From Bacteroidia bacterium (lineage in GTDB: Bacteria; Bacteroidota; Bacteroidia; Bacteroidales; Paludibacteraceae), in NCBI GenBank assembly GCA_009929375.1, contig SAAO01000020.1, positions 1 through 64,000 of the forward strand: a DNA stretch of 64,000 bases, given 5' to 3'. The stretch's first letter is position 1. The number at the start of each line of letters is the position of its first letter. The notes under the pieces were generated by a model. The model worked only from the letters and a program-made list of their open reading frames with translations, did not search any database and had not been told where the DNA came from. This document shows, piece after piece, positions 44,372-52,983 of the stretch. The position numbers and the translations under genes were made by a program.

Positions 44372-44915
44372 TTTTCTTGCCCATAGGCAATACGGTTTTT
44401 CCCGCTAAATCGTTGATAATAATGCCTGCCATCATATACCATGCAGCAAAAGCGCACACAATCAGATCGATAGCAGCAAGCGTTTTAAGCTCCGGAAAGT
44501 AAAAATGCTCAAGCACCAGCAGAATAAATCCGGCAAGCAATGTTCCGAAAGTAAAAGTCATTGCTTTGTGCACACGGAACGAAGCAATAAACATAATTAC
44601 AGTGTAAAGCGTCCAACCCAAAAGGTAAAAACCCACATCAGTAGTTGACGAAGGATACACATTGAAATGATTGAGAAGTTTGATAATACTCAGTCCGATC
44701 CAGAAAGCACCATACGACACAAAAGCGCTGTAACCAAAGTTATTACCCATTTTTTGTTCCTGAAAGCCGGCAATCAACTGAGCCAAACCACCAAAAATAA
44801 TTCCCATGCCGAGCACAGGTCCCCAGCCTATCAGGCCAAGATTGTGTAACTGAAGAAGAAATGTGGTCATACCAAAACCGGCCAGACCAACCACTGCGGG
44901 ATTTCCGTTTTTCAT
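44361..44915 (-). CDS. GPR1/FUN34/YaaH-family acetate uptake transporter
   Basis: A six-helix inner-membrane channel or symporter for acetate and succinate. 184 residues. The family signature NPAPLGL appears as NPAVVGLAGFGMTTFLLQLHN at the N-terminus, and AGFQEQKMGNNFGYSAFVSYGAFWIGLS matches the conserved middle. A TTG-N20-TACTTTTG promoter precedes it. It converges on mutY with an 11-base overlap and no visible terminator between them. Confidence 0.9.
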   Translation of the reverse strand: MKNGNPAVVGLAGFGMTTFLLQLHNLGLIGWGPVLGMGIIFGGLAQLIAGFQEQKMGNNFGYSAFVSYGAFWIGLSIIKLLNHFNVYPSSTTDVGFYLLGWTLYTVIMFIASFRVHKAMTFTFGTLLAGFILLVLEHFYFPELKTLAAIDLIVCAFAAWYMMAGIIINDLAGKTVLPMGKKIIG

Positions 44916-44943
44916 TTTTTTAAATTGTTTTTAATTTCGGGCG

Positions 44944-44974
44944 CAAAAGTACTACAATAAATCATTCTCCGCAA
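44944..44974 (-). promoter_or_regulatory. Promoter of the acetate transporter gene
   Basis: On the minus strand TTG (44974-44972), 20 bases, then TACTTTTG (44951-44944). Both elements at consensus spacing, 29 bases before the start codon. Confidence 0.6.
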
Positions 44975-45076
44975 CCTATAGATTGACAATGTTTTAAACA
45001 AAAATCAATTAGCATTTGTTATGTTTTACAATCTATACAAATTGCATTACAGTAAACTGAAAAAGAGGCTAAGCTA

Positions 45077-45107
45077 TTGTTTTTTCGGTACTATATACAT
45101 ACATTTG
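45077..45107 (+). promoter_or_regulatory. Promoter of the DUF1801 gene
   Basis: TTG (45077-45079), 20 bases, TACATTTG (45100-45107). The transcript would start near 45114, which supports the nearby GTG start at 45140. Confidence 0.6.
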
Positions 45108-45139
45108 TAACCGTAGAATTCTAAAAAAAAATAAAGATC

Positions 45140-45508
45140 GTGAATACAGCGACTGATATCGACCAATATATAGCAGGATTTTCACCCGAAATAAAAGAAC
45201 TGCTGCACAACATACGCGCCTGCATCCGTAAAGCAGCACCCGAAGCCACTGAGAAAATTTCGTATGGCATGCCCACATTTGTTCACAATGGCTTATTGGT
45301 ACATTTTGCCGTCAATAAAAATCACATCGGATTTTACCCCGCCCCTTCGGGTATTGAAGCATTTAAAGACAGACTTATTGATTGGAAATTCTCAAAAGGT
45401 GCCATACAATTTCCGCTAAACAAAGAAATTCCATACCATCTAATTGAAGAAATTACCGCATTCAGATATTCAGAGAATTCAGCAAAAAAACAGAAAAAAG
45501 ATCGTTAA
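45140..45508 (+). CDS. DUF1801/YdhG-like domain protein
   Basis: A small cytoplasmic protein of 122 residues with a GTG start. It matches the DUF1801 (YdhG/YjbR-like, iron-chaperone frataxin-like) pattern: DIDQYIAGFSPEIKELLHNIRACIRKAAPEATEKISYGMPTF split over the first half, then VHFAVNKNHIGFYPAPSGIEAF and the KGAIQFPLNKEIPYHLI ending. The family has been linked to iron handling in Firmicutes; the role here is unknown. Confidence 0.85.
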   Translation: MNTATDIDQYIAGFSPEIKELLHNIRACIRKAAPEATEKISYGMPTFVHNGLLVHFAVNKNHIGFYPAPSGIEAFKDRLIDWKFSKGAIQFPLNKEIPYHLIEEITAFRYSENSAKKQKKDR

Positions 45509-45550
45509 AAAATAATCCGGATTACAATAAAACAATTAAACTCAATCTTT

Positions 45551-47407
45551 ATGAAGAGCTTATCGAATTTTACCATCATATTACTTTTATCCATATCCTC
45601 CATTTTAAATGCGCAAAACGACTCCATCGACAAGCAGAATGCAAACCTGCTCGAAAAGTATAAACAAAAGTTCGAACAAATTGAGCAGCAAAGGCTTAAA
45701 GATTCGGTGCGTAAAGCTGAACTTGAAAAAAGAATTGAAGCCCTGAGTATAAGCGACCTGACTACAAGGCAGTACTTACAAAAACAGCTGACTGATATCG
45801 AACGAGATGAAGCTCAGCTTCTGAATAAAAAGAAAAAAAGCATCGATTCGCTGCGCACAACTGCTGTAGCATATCCGGTAATTGTAGGTGGTACCGATAC
45901 CATTTACCATATATATACCAAACTTGGAGCAACGACACCGCGCGAAAGAGCCGATAATATCTCAAAAAAAATAAAGCTGCTCGTCGAAGACGATTTTTTC
46001 CGTCCGGATTCACTACTCATTATACCTGCCGAAAATGCACACGACATTGTATATGGCGAAATTATTATAATGAGCATATCCGAAACCGATGCCATGTGGT
46101 ACGATAGCGATTCGAAAACTTTGGCAAACAGTCTGCGCGAAGATATTCTTCTGACAGTACAGAAAGCCAAAGATGAGAAAAGTGTTTTAAAATTACTAAA
46201 ACGTATCGGACTCGTTTTATTAGTACTGATTTTGGCGTTTTTTTTGTTGAGAATTATTCGGTTAGGTTTCAGAAAAACGCTTGAATATATCGATCTGAAA
46301 AAAGACAAGTGGCTACGGAAACTAGCTTATAAGGATTATACATTTCTTACAGAAGAACAGGAGCTCAGAATTTTATTTTTTCTGTTTAAAATCTTCCGTT
46401 GGTTCGTATATGCCATTTTGCTATACATTATACTTCCTATTATTTTTAGCATTTTTCCGTTTACAAAAGGGTGGGCCGACACACTTTTCGGACTTATTTG
46501 GTCACCTTTCAAAGTTGTACTGATCGCCGTATGGGAGTATCTGCCCAATCTGTTTAGCATTCTGGTCATATATATTGTTATGAAGTACTTTATTCGCTTC
46601 GTAAAATATATATTCTCGGAAATTGAGAGCGGAAACCTCAAAATTTCCGGATTTCACGCCGACTGGGCCATGCCTACGTACAGCATTTTGCGCTTCCTGC
46701 TTTATGCTTTTATGTTTATAATGATTTTCCCTTATCTGCCCGGATCCGACTCCGACATCTTCAAAGGCGTTTCGGTTTTCATGGGTGTATTGTTCTCTCT
46801 CGGATCATCTTCGGCCATTGCCAACATTGTAGCAGGCCTGGTGATAACTTATATGCGACCTTTCAAAATCGGCGATCGTATTCACATTGGCGATGCAACG
46901 GGTATTGTGCTCGAAAAAACACTGCTTGTCACCCGTATGCGCAACATCCGAAACGAAATCATCACTATTCCCAACTCATCGCTACTCACTGGTAATACCG
47001 TAAATTACAGTACCGAAGCCGAAGAAAAAGGACTCATCATTCACACTTCAGTCACCATTGGGTACGATGTTCCGTGGCGCGATATGCATCAGGTGCTGAT
47101 CGATGCAGCCAACAAAACGAATCTGATTCTGAACGATCCGCCACCATTTGTATGGCAAACATCGCTCGAAGATTTTTACGTGAGTTATCAGATTAATTGC
47201 TATACCAATGCTCCCACCAAAGTTATGGACATTTATTCGGAATTGCATCAGCACATACAGGACATTTGCAACGAAAGAGGCATTGAAATTATGTCGCCTC
47301 ACTACCGTGCAGGGCGCGATGGCAGCCAAACAACCATTCCGGCCGATTACCTCCCAAAAGATTATAAAGCTCCGGGATTTAACGTAAATGTAACTCAGAA
47401 AAAATGA
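45551..47407 (+). CDS. MscS-family mechanosensitive channel
   Basis: Opens under membrane tension to release solutes. 618 residues. A signal peptide (1-21, ending LNAQ), a periplasmic coiled coil (about 25-95), a first membrane helix near 220-240 and further helices around 275-430 precede the pore helix. The pore helix is VFMGVLFSLGSSSAIANIVAGLVITYMRPFKIGDRI split over TM3 and the beta domain. The beta domain shows TGIVLEKTLLVTRMRNIRNEIITIPNSSL, and the C-terminal alpha-beta domain ends at RAGRDGSQTTIPADYLP. The next gene overlaps its stop by 4 bases (ATGA), so the two channels are translationally coupled. Confidence 0.93.
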   Translation: MKSLSNFTIILLLSISSILNAQNDSIDKQNANLLEKYKQKFEQIEQQRLKDSVRKAELEKRIEALSISDLTTRQYLQKQLTDIERDEAQLLNKKKKSIDSLRTTAVAYPVIVGGTDTIYHIYTKLGATTPRERADNISKKIKLLVEDDFFRPDSLLIIPAENAHDIVYGEIIIMSISETDAMWYDSDSKTLANSLREDILLTVQKAKDEKSVLKLLKRIGLVLLVLILAFFLLRIIRLGFRKTLEYIDLKKDKWLRKLAYKDYTFLTEEQELRILFFLFKIFRWFVYAILLYIILPIIFSIFPFTKGWADTLFGLIWSPFKVVLIAVWEYLPNLFSILVIYIVMKYFIRFVKYIFSEIESGNLKISGFHADWAMPTYSILRFLLYAFMFIMIFPYLPGSDSDIFKGVSVFMGVLFSLGSSSAIANIVAGLVITYMRPFKIGDRIHIGDATGIVLEKTLLVTRMRNIRNEIITIPNSSLLTGNTVNYSTEAEEKGLIIHTSVTIGYDVPWRDMHQVLIDAANKTNLILNDPPPFVWQTSLEDFYVSYQINCYTNAPTKVMDIYSELHQHIQDICNERGIEIMSPHYRAGRDGSQTTIPADYLPKDYKAPGFNVNVTQKK

Positions 47408-48207
47408 TTGACAAAGACAGAATTTATAAAATAATATTCGAAAGCAACACAGCTAAAGGCAAACAGTTTGATGTAGCATTGCTTTGGGTAATACTTGTGA
47501 GTATAGTAGTAGCTGCTATCGACAGTATGCCGGCACTTCCATACTGGATCGATATCACACTCGATATTACAGAATGGCTGCTCACATTAGGCTTCACGGC
47601 CGAATACCTGACGCGTATATATGTAAGCCCAATGCCGCGAAAATACATTTTCAGTTTTTGGGGAATTGTCGATCTTATTGCAATTCTCCCGGGCTATTTC
47701 AGTCTTTTCTTTTTTGGCTATCAGTATTTATTGGTAGTGCGTGTACTCCGATTATTGCGTGTATTCCGTATTCTGAAACTTGTAAGGTTCAATACCGAAG
47801 CCATGTGGCTTATTAAATCGCTAAAAGCGAGCATATATAAAATCAGCATTTTCTTATCAGCAGTGTTGGTCACAGTCATCATTCTGGGTACTGTAATGTA
47901 TGTTATCGAAGGTGACAACAATGGTTTTAGCAGTATTCCGCAAAGTATTTACTGGGCAATTATCACTATAACTACAGTAGGCTATGGCGACATAGTGCCG
48001 CATACAATGCTCGGAAAGTTTGTTTCTTCGATAATTATGCTTATTGGGTATGCCATTATTGCAATTCCAACAGGCATTGTAACCGTTGAGATGTCGCGCC
48101 GACACGAACGTAAACAGATTTGCTCCTCATGTAACGAAAAAAACGACGAAAATGCCAACTATTGTAGTCAGTGTGGTTGCATGTTAGAAAGAAAATTGCA
48201 GAAATAG
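47404..48207 (+). CDS. Voltage-gated-type potassium channel with C-terminal zinc ribbon
   Basis: A six-helix cation channel of the Kv type. 267 residues. S4 carries regularly spaced arginines (VVRVLRLLRVFRILKLVRF, about 109-127). The selectivity filter is TTITTVGYGD (about 186-191 for TVGYGD), so it is K+ selective. After S6 the short cytoplasmic tail ends in a four-Cys zinc ribbon (CSSCNEKNDENANYCSQCG, about 240-258) in place of a TrkA-type regulatory domain. It overlaps the MscS gene by 4 bases, suggesting joint action in osmotic or electrical response. Confidence 0.92.
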   Translation: MIDKDRIYKIIFESNTAKGKQFDVALLWVILVSIVVAAIDSMPALPYWIDITLDITEWLLTLGFTAEYLTRIYVSPMPRKYIFSFWGIVDLIAILPGYFSLFFFGYQYLLVVRVLRLLRVFRILKLVRFNTEAMWLIKSLKASIYKISIFLSAVLVTVIILGTVMYVIEGDNNGFSSIPQSIYWAIITITTVGYGDIVPHTMLGKFVSSIIMLIGYAIIAIPTGIVTVEMSRRHERKQICSSCNEKNDENANYCSQCGCMLERKLQK

Positions 48208-48253
48208 TCAAAAAACTTATGCACCGGATAAAAAATATATAAAAATTCTTTTG

Positions 48254-48261
48254 TACTTTTG
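48254..48261 (+). promoter_or_regulatory. Promoter -7 box for the response regulator gene
   Basis: TACTTTTG matches TAnnTTTG about 155 bases before the start codon. Confidence 0.35.
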
Positions 48262-48415
48262 CCATAGGTTCATCCCAAAACAACAAATAAAAGTATTGTA
48301 TAAGCATTCTGAGCAATATTTTCGCCTCAGCATACAAAAGGAAATTCAATATTTTTTCTGCATAAATAAACAAAATCGGACATGTAATTGTTAAGACATA
48401 CAAAACCCCACAAAC

Positions 48416-49045
48416 ATGATTAGAGTTTTTATAGTTGACGATCACGAAATTATTCGTCAGGGCCTGAAAATGATCCTGAAAGAGGCACCGGATCTTACAG
48501 TTGTAGGCGAAGCTGCTGATGGAAATGAAGCACTTAAAAAGCTTAGAACTGCCGAATGTGATGTACTTGTACTCGACATGAACATGCCGGGGAAAAGTGG
48601 CATAGAACTTCTTACCGAAATAAAAGCGTTGCGCCCAAAACTTCACATCCTTGTACTGACAATCCACCCTGAAGACAAGTTTGCACTGAAAACTCTCAAA
48701 GCCGGCGCATCCGGCTATCTGTGTAAGGACACTGCGCTCGAAGAACTTGAAGTGGCAATTCGCAATATCTACAACAAAGGTCGTTACATCAGCAATACTC
48801 TTGCCGAACAATTAGCCTTCGAAGTAGTTCCCGACAACAAAGCGCTTCACGAACAATTGTCGCGACGCGAGAACGAAATTCTGATAAAAATTACCCGTGG
48901 CATGAAGGTGAAGGACATTGCTGCTGAGTTAAATCTGAGCATAAGCACTGTATTTACCTATCGTCTCCGCATTTTTGAGAAACTGAATGTAAAAAGCAAT
49001 GTGGAACTTACTCATTACGCTATTGAACACAAACTCATTAACTAA
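48416..49045 (+). CDS. NarL/FixJ-type response regulator
   Basis: A DNA-binding response regulator of 209 residues. The receiver domain (about 1-118) has the acidic pair D8/D9, phospho-acceptor D54 (VLVLDMNMPGKSG) and the Lys of ASGYLCKDTALEEL. The LuxR-type HTH domain (about 145-205) reads LSRRENEILIKITRGMKVKDIAAELNLSISTVFTYR. No histidine kinase is next to it, so it is an orphan here. It follows the two ion-channel genes by about 200 bases but has its own promoter-like box and terminator. Confidence 0.93.
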   Translation: MIRVFIVDDHEIIRQGLKMILKEAPDLTVVGEAADGNEALKKLRTAECDVLVLDMNMPGKSGIELLTEIKALRPKLHILVLTIHPEDKFALKTLKAGASGYLCKDTALEELEVAIRNIYNKGRYISNTLAEQLAFEVVPDNKALHEQLSRRENEILIKITRGMKVKDIAAELNLSISTVFTYRLRIFEKLNVKSNVELTHYAIEHKLIN

Positions 49046-49071
49046 CAACACTTTATTATAAAGTATAAAGC

Positions 49072-49105
49072 AAAAAAAAACCGGAAGAAATTCCGGTTTT
49101 TTTTT
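49072..49105. terminator. Terminator of the response regulator gene
   Basis: A run of nine As, CCGGAA, a GAAA loop, TTCCGG and a run of nine Ts give a strong symmetrical hairpin. It begins 26 bases after the stop. Confidence 0.9.
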
Positions 49106-49261
49106 GCTTTACACAGAAAAAAAACAGAATCCTATATTACTCTATTTTGGTAATTACTGATTTTATGACAACAAAAGAAGCCTACTGAGATGTAATTTTA
49201 CGAAAACGTTTACTATAACTCAACTGCATTTTATATTACAAAACCATAATTCAGGAAATAA

Positions 49262-49762
49262 GAAAACAAAAAAAAGGATAAAAACCCATCAGAATACGGC
49301 CTAATCAACAATACACAAATTTCGTTCAGAGCCGGGCAGGATACCGAATACAAACTGGAATTTACACATACAAATACAGAAACCAGATATGCTAAATTAT
49401 TCCTGCACGATATGGTAACCAACAAAGTCACCGACATAAGCGAAAGCGGCTCGGCATACTACTTTACAGCAGTTTCGACTCCTTCGGCAGTGAAGAGATT
49501 CAGAATTCTGACGCAACCGCTTTCTGAAGATATTGATAGCAATATTTCAATTTTCAATTCGCAGAACACCATCTATGTGCGAAATACAGGAAGCGAATAC
49601 GGGAAAGCTTATGTTTATGATATTGCCGGCCGTCTGATTGCTACTCAAAACATATCTCCGGCATCAGTCAATGCGTTCAACGTGACATATCACGAAGCTT
49701 ATATTGTAAAAGTAGACATGCCGACCGACAATGTGGTAAAGAAACTTTCAATCAGCAAATAA
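49262..49762 (+). pseudogene. Remnant of a T9SS-exported protein (C-terminal part only)
   Basis: An open frame runs from just after a TAA at 49259 to the stop at 49762. It reads like the inside and end of a larger secreted protein: SEYGLINNTQISFRAGQDTE, EYKLEFTHTNTETRYAKLFLHD, then SESGSAYYFTAVSTPSAVKRFRI. A T9SS type A sorting tail follows (AYVYDIAGRLIATQNI, AYIVKVDMPTDNVVKKLSISK). The first ATG is at 49412, in mid-domain, and there is no signal peptide. I read it as what is left after loss of the 5' part by deletion or rearrangement. The tail itself is well preserved, so the event may be recent. Confidence 0.65.
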
Positions 49763-49941
49763 CAGATTCAAAATACAGAAGTAGTGCATGCTATTTAATG
49801 AAATACTTTTCAACACATAGTGCACAGTAGTTTTGAAGAATTAAAGAAAAGACTAAGAACACATAGGATTATCCCGACAGCAGGATAATTTAAGAGTTGA
49901 GACTGTCTCTAAATACACTTTGATACAGCCAAACAGGATGA

Positions 49942-49978
49942 AAAAAGCCGTCGCACAAGTATTTGTACGACGGCTTTT
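49942..49978 (-). terminator. Terminator of the galE operon
   Basis: AAAAAGCCGTCG and CGACGGCTTTT form an 11-bp stem. It is followed on the minus strand by TTTTTT and lies 25 bases past the galE stop. Confidence 0.85.
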
Positions 49979-50002
49979 CAATTTATATAGCTGAATCAGC
50001 AA

Positions 50003-51037
50003 TTAAGCTTCAGAGGCACGCTTAGCAAGGTTTTGCTCCCAAGCCCAGGCACTACGAAGCGTTTCTTCAAGTGTTTCTGTAGCTTTCCATCCCAATTCAT
50101 TATTAGCATACGACGGATCTGCCCACACTTTTTCAATATCGCCTTCGCGACGTCCTACTATTTTATGAGCAACTTTTACGCCGTTTACACGTTCGAAGGT
50201 TTCAATAATCTCCAGCACCGATAAACCACGTCCGGTTCCCAGATTGAAAATTTCCACATTTTTCTTCGATTTACTTTCGAGTAACCGCTTTACAGCTACC
50301 ACGTGTGCTTTTGCCAGGTCGACCACATGAATGTAGTCGCGAATACAAGAACCATCAGGCGTATTGTAATCGTCGCCAAACACTTGTAATTGTTTGCGCA
50401 TGCCAATAGCAGTTTGCGTTACAAAAGGCATCAGATTGTTAGGAACACCGTTTGGAAGTTCTCCGATCTCAGCAGAAGCATGTGCTCCTACCGGATTAAA
50501 ATAGCGAAGAATAATGCTGTTCAAACCTGAATTTGCATAAATAGTGTCACGGATAATTTCTTCACCAATCTGTTTTGTATTGCCATAAGGCGATAAAGCA
50601 GGTTTGATAGGTGCATCCTCAGTCACAGGTAGAATATCGGGTTGACCATATACTGTACAAGATGATGAGAATACAAAGTTACGCACTTTATGTATTGGCA
50701 TCAACTGAAGAAGATTAATAAGCGACACCAGATTGTTGCGATAATACAACAGTGGTTTCTCAACCGACTCGCCTACAGCCTTGCTTGCTGCAAAGTGAAT
50801 AATAGCTTCTACATTGCTGTATTTTTCGAACATGCGATCCATACTCACATAATCCACACAATCGATATTTTCAAAAGCAGGACGAATACCTGTAATTTTT
50901 TCAATACCATTCAACACCTCAATGTTCGAGTTAGAAAGATTATCGACGATAATCACTTCGAATCCTTCTTTCTGCAATTCCACAACCGTATGCGAACCGA
51001 TATATCCGGTTCCTCCGGTTACTAATATTTTTGCCAT
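50003..51037 (-). CDS. galE: UDP-glucose 4-epimerase
   Basis: Interconverts UDP-glucose and UDP-galactose, NAD-dependent, supplying sugars for surface polysaccharide. 344 residues. The Rossmann motif TGGTGYIGSHTVVEL is at residues 7-21, the catalytic SSCTVYG with YGNTK (Tyr and Lys of the YxxxK) is in place, and the ending SYANNELGWKATETLEETLRSAWAWE is typical of GalE. The nucleotidyltransferase stop is 6 bases upstream of its start, so they form an operon that could make UDP-glucose and then UDP-galactose. Confidence 0.95.
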   Translation of the reverse strand: MAKILVTGGTGYIGSHTVVELQKEGFEVIIVDNLSNSNIEVLNGIEKITGIRPAFENIDCVDYVSMDRMFEKYSNVEAIIHFAASKAVGESVEKPLLYYRNNLVSLINLLQLMPIHKVRNFVFSSSCTVYGQPDILPVTEDAPIKPALSPYGNTKQIGEEIIRDTIYANSGLNSIILRYFNPVGAHASAEIGELPNGVPNNLMPFVTQTAIGMRKQLQVFGDDYNTPDGSCIRDYIHVVDLAKAHVVAVKRLLESKSKKNVEIFNLGTGRGLSVLEIIETFERVNGVKVAHKIVGRREGDIEKVWADPSYANNELGWKATETLEETLRSAWAWEQNLAKRASEA

Positions 51038-51043
51038 ATATTT

Positions 51044-51949
51044 TTATTTAAACAACTGCTTTGGATACACTCCTTTGCGAATTAACTCATTAATTTTCAA
51101 CACCACCTGCGGACGATCTTCAGCGTAAGTTACACCAAACCATTTCGAAGGAGTATCGAGTACCTCACAGGTAGCACGACCTTCAACGATCAGATTGTTT
51201 ACTGCCAGAGGAATGTAGAATTCCGATTTCAGTTTATCACCGTTTTCGGCCAGAAACTGTTTGAAATATTCAAGTGAATAATCGAAATAATCAGGAGTAA
51301 AGCCCCACATATTCATCGACACGGGAGTTTCAGCCGGAATAGACACTTCTTCTCCGTTTTCGTCGATAAAAATAATTGTACCGCCTTTTTCTTCAATGTG
51401 AGTACGTTCTACCACATTTTTAAGCAGATTATTCTCATCAACCACACAAACGCCACGACTTACCGAACCACTTTCCGAAAGCGTATTACCCACACGATAT
51501 CCTACCATGCAGTATTCGTTCGATTTTCCAACTACTGAACGAAGAAAATCTGCCAGAATAGCAAAGGATTCCTGTCCGTAAAAGTCATCGGCATTGATCA
51601 CCGCAAATGGCTCTTTGATCACACCACGGCCCATCAGTACAGCGTGATTAGTTCCCCATGGTTTTTCGCGTTCGGGATTGTAGGTACAACCTTCAGGCAC
51701 ATCAGTAATATCCTGAAATACAACCTCTACATCGATCAGATTTTTAAATTTATTTACAACGACAGCACGAAAATCAGCTTCAAAACTTTTACGTATTACA
51801 AATACCACTTTGCCAAATCCGGCTTTAATGGCATCGTAAATCGAATAATCCATAATAGTTTCTCCGTTTGGGCCTAAGCCATCGAGTTGCTTCAGACCAC
51901 CGTAACGGCTACCCATTCCTGCTGCTAATACAAATAAAGTTGGTTTCAT
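51044..51949 (-). CDS. Sugar-phosphate nucleotidyltransferase
   Basis: Forms an NDP-sugar from a sugar 1-phosphate and NTP. 301 residues. The nucleotide-binding start is PTLFVLAAGMGSRYGGLKQLDGLGPNGE and the metal-binding region is FAVINADDFYGQESFAILADF. Being co-transcribed with galE suggests UDP-glucose pyrophosphorylase activity or a related role, but the family also includes other specificities. A leader with a repeated ACATGTAA stem lies upstream. Confidence 0.85.
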   Translation of the reverse strand: MKPTLFVLAAGMGSRYGGLKQLDGLGPNGETIMDYSIYDAIKAGFGKVVFVIRKSFEADFRAVVVNKFKNLIDVEVVFQDITDVPEGCTYNPEREKPWGTNHAVLMGRGVIKEPFAVINADDFYGQESFAILADFLRSVVGKSNEYCMVGYRVGNTLSESGSVSRGVCVVDENNLLKNVVERTHIEEKGGTIIFIDENGEEVSIPAETPVSMNMWGFTPDYFDYSLEYFKQFLAENGDKLKSEFYIPLAVNNLIVEGRATCEVLDTPSKWFGVTYAEDRPQVVLKINELIRKGVYPKQLFK

Positions 51950-51973
51950 CTGTTTATAATTTGTTTTTAATTG

Positions 51974-52019
51974 TCACATGTAAAGCATCCCGTTAGTGTG
52001 AGGACTCGTTACATGTAAA
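51974..52019 (-). promoter_or_regulatory. Stem-loop in the leader of the nucleotidyltransferase-galE operon
   Basis: On the minus strand ACATGTAA pairs with TTACATGT about 25 bases later, giving an 8-bp outer stem. The inside can pair further (GTCC with GGGA-type contacts). The two arms are also near-direct copies because the word is self-complementary. It lies between a TAATTTTG box (52050-52043) and the start codon, so it would be in the mRNA. Confidence 0.4.
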
Positions 52020-52042
52020 ATTTTAGTTTTTATTTTAAGCTG

Positions 52043-52050
52043 CAAAATTA
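52043..52050 (-). promoter_or_regulatory. Promoter -7 box for the nucleotidyltransferase-galE operon
   Basis: CAAAATTA on the plus strand is TAATTTTG on the minus strand, matching TAnnTTTG 94 bases before the start codon. Confidence 0.4.
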
Positions 52051-52174
52051 GACAAATGTTTTCAAATAATAAATTTATTTACAAACCATTTTCAATTGTA
52101 TTTTCAACATTATTATACTGAGTTTGTTAGCCCAAAGCAACTGTAAATTGTTGATAACTTCAAAGGACTATAAC

Positions 52175-52205
52175 TTGCAGGGGCTTATTGTAATTTTTAT
52201 CTTTG
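52175..52205 (+). promoter_or_regulatory. Promoter of the DUF5715 gene
   Basis: TTG (52175-52177), 20 bases, TATCTTTG (52198-52205): both elements at consensus spacing, 20 bases before the start codon. Confidence 0.6.
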
Positions 52206-52224
52206 TGACTTAAAGCCATGTTTT

Positions 52225-52983
52225 ATGAATGTAAAAAAACTTATTGCTCAAAGAAATCTCATTATTTATGCTCTTATCGGACTGATATTCATGATAGTAA
52301 TCATTCTTGTAAAAGCGCCAGAAAAAGAAAAATCTGTTGAAAAGAAAATCAGCTACGCCGAATGCGATCATATATTGTATGCAAACGCCCCGATTACTCC
52401 TTCTGATAAGTTAAATGACAAAAACGATATTCATCTGATACATGCAAGTAAAAATGGTGTGACACCATTCGCAAGCAATGAGGAATTTGAAAGTAAAAAA
52501 GCCAAACTGACAGAGAACAACAAATTAATGCTCGTCGAAAGTAACGAATATTTTAAAATTAAAAAACTCACCCATTCCCTCCCCTACCTTACGCCGGATG
52601 CTGTAGAAATGGTAAACGAAATTGCGCGCCGTTTCAACCTGAAAATTCAGGAATATAAAGTTGACGATTACCGCATAATGCTGACTTCACTTTTGCGCAC
52701 TGAGGAAACACAGACAAAACTAAGTCACCGCAACCGGAATGCCACCAAAAGCAAGTCGGCTCATTTGTACGGCACAACAATCGACATATCATATAAGGAT
52801 TTTTATAATGTAGAGAAAGATACTGTAGAGCAAAACTGGGAAGCCATTCAGGCGCTTAGCAAAGTACTTGTGGAAATGCGAAAGGAATGTAAATTTGTGG
52901 GCGTTCGCGAGCGCAAACAGTCATGCTTTCACCTGACAGTGGTGGTTTGCGATCCGGAGTATAAAGAGGATTTGAAGATGTGA
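52225..52983 (+). CDS. DUF5715-family membrane-anchored protein
   Basis: 252 residues with one N-terminal membrane helix (about 11-30, NLIIYALIGLIFMIVIILV). The C-terminal two thirds resemble DUF5715, a Bacteroidota family with a peptidase M15-like (D-Ala-D-Ala carboxypeptidase) look: RIMLTSLLRTEETQTKLSHRNRNATKSKSAHLYGTTIDISYKDF and FVGVRERKQSCFHLTVV. The SAHLYGTTIDI segment corresponds to the metal-binding SxHxxGxAxD of M15 enzymes, with a second His in CFHLTV. A cell-wall role is an inference. The last codons (DLKM) and the stop lie at the edge of a word-repeat tract. Confidence 0.75.
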   Translation: MNVKKLIAQRNLIIYALIGLIFMIVIILVKAPEKEKSVEKKISYAECDHILYANAPITPSDKLNDKNDIHLIHASKNGVTPFASNEEFESKKAKLTENNKLMLVESNEYFKIKKLTHSLPYLTPDAVEMVNEIARRFNLKIQEYKVDDYRIMLTSLLRTEETQTKLSHRNRNATKSKSAHLYGTTIDISYKDFYNVEKDTVEQNWEAIQALSKVLVEMRKECKFVGVRERKQSCFHLTVVVCDPEYKEDLKM

